Shown here: positions 63,670-64,000 of the stretch, piece after piece | How the letters are laid out: each line of letters begins with the position of its first letter | How positions within the stretch are numbered: position 1 is the first letter of the stretch | Source: Massilia pinisoli | GTDB lineage: Bacteria > Pseudomonadota > Gammaproteobacteria > Burkholderiales > Burkholderiaceae_D | Reading direction: 5' to 3' | Length of the DNA: 64,000 nt | Assembly (NCBI RefSeq): GCF_024753285.1 | Contig: NZ_JANUGW010000002.1 | Location: forward strand, 62,001-126,000 | Translations under genes and position numbers: made by a program | The notes under the pieces: model-generated | Told to the model about the DNA's origin: nothing | What the model saw: the letters and a program-made list of their open reading frames with translations, nothing else | The model's database searches: none

Positions 63670-64000
63670 TCAGAAGCGGTAATCGAAGCGGACGTCGGCC
63701 GTGCGCGGTTCCGTCGGCACGGTGAGGCCGGAGGAACTGATCGTCATCGGCCGCACCTCGTTCTCGAGGTTGCGCACGCGCGCGAGCACGCTCCAGCGCG
63801 CGCCGTCCGGCGTCCAGCCCGCATGCAGGTCGGATTCCGTGTGGCCGGGCACGCGGAATTTCAGGCCCGCCTGCGGCACGCCCAGCAGATAGCTCGCGCT
63901 GGCATGGGTGCCGACACCGGCCGCCAGCTGGCCGCCGGCGAGGTGGAAGCGGTGTTCCCAGCCGAGCGCCAGCGTGCGTGCCGGCGTGCGGTCGAGCTTC
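63670..64000 (-). CDS. C-terminal part of a TonB-dependent receptor
   Basis: About 110 codons of a beta-barrel end. Strands alternate with polar turns (LALGWEHRFHLAGG, HAGWTPDGARWSVLARVRNLENEVRP) and the chain ends DVRFDYRF with the terminal Phe typical of outer-membrane proteins. VRNLENEVRPMTISSS is the common final-loop form of TonB receptors. The 5' part is beyond the right window edge. It is followed by the carotenoid-hydratase-like gene after 64 bp. Confidence 0.75.
   Translation of the reverse strand, partial: KLDRTPARTLALGWEHRFHLAGGQLAAGVGTHASASYLLGVPQAGLKFRVPGHTESDLHAGWTPDGARWSVLARVRNLENEVRPMTISSSGLTVPTEPRTADVRFDYRF

Overview
The window is high-GC DNA with densely packed genes, no insertion sequences and no phage or CRISPR signals. 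The gene set suggests a free-living, polysaccharide-degrading betaproteobacterium of the Oxalobacteraceae, most like Massilia/Telluria/Duganella. It includes a class I PHA synthase, a PHB-depolymerase-type esterase, 3-hydroxybutyrate dehydrogenase linked to a patatin, many secreted glycoside hydrolases with a TonB receptor, a Gram-negative porin, Bug/TTT binding proteins and the long type of isocitrate lyase. This assignment rests on gene content and recognised protein families; no 16S rRNA is present.

Layout, left to right. (1) 1-3378, minus strand: DUF2589 protein, phasin-like helical protein, secreted PHB-type esterase and a winged-helix regulator, then an AT-rich 420-bp gap. (2) 3379-5337: a small DUF3395-like protein and an unrecognised membrane protein. 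(3) 5342-10891, minus: five tightly coupled genes encoding four unrelated periplasmic-binding-fold proteins and one anion permease fused to a cyclic-nucleotide-binding domain; this is the most unusual transport cluster here. (4) 10979-17359: GH97 and GH43 hydrolases diverging from a shared operator region, a TRIC-type channel, a 2-hydroxycarboxylate transporter and an orphan tricarboxylate-binding protein. (5) 17337-19674: a membrane-anchored DJ-1/PfpI relative without its catalytic cysteine, an ECF41-like sigma factor and a divergent extra ClpP, with ECF41-type promoter motifs facing both ways. (6) 19757-40173: sugar catabolism. GH3, a MASE1 diguanylate cyclase, 2,5-dioxopentanoate dehydrogenase, a TonB receptor diverging from GH29 and GH2, then KdgD, LacI regulator, GarD, porin, MFS transporter and GH20, then 3-hydroxybutyrate dehydrogenase. 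GarD, KdgD and the dehydrogenase together convert galactarate to 2-oxoglutarate. (7) 40157-46736: patatin, CMD-fold protein, Nudix hydrolase, a Bacillus-Tgl-like transglutaminase, PHA synthase, tRNA-Cys and DoxX. (8) 46749-53235: a TetR-controlled RND efflux system. (9) 53201-56370: a second GH43 with the same operator motif as the first GH43/GH97 pair, isocitrate lyase with a palindrome-rich promoter, and a short ORF or small RNA with a strong terminator. (10) 56525-64000: DoxX, then a minus-strand run of TonB receptor (cut by the window end), carotenoid-hydratase-like membrane protein, MpaB/Lcp-type heme oxygenase, a 7TM hybrid histidine kinase and a response-regulator diguanylate cyclase.

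The strongest candidates for something undescribed are the multi-binding-protein/CNB-permease operon (5342-10891), the operon joining an isoprenoid-oxygenase-like enzyme to a kinase and c-di-GMP output (56966-64000), and the ECF41-like sigma factor with paired promoters driving itself and a solitary clpP (18179-19674). Coordinates of starts were chosen from ribosome binding sites, signal peptides and overlaps. No database search was possible, so family names are from recognition of motifs.
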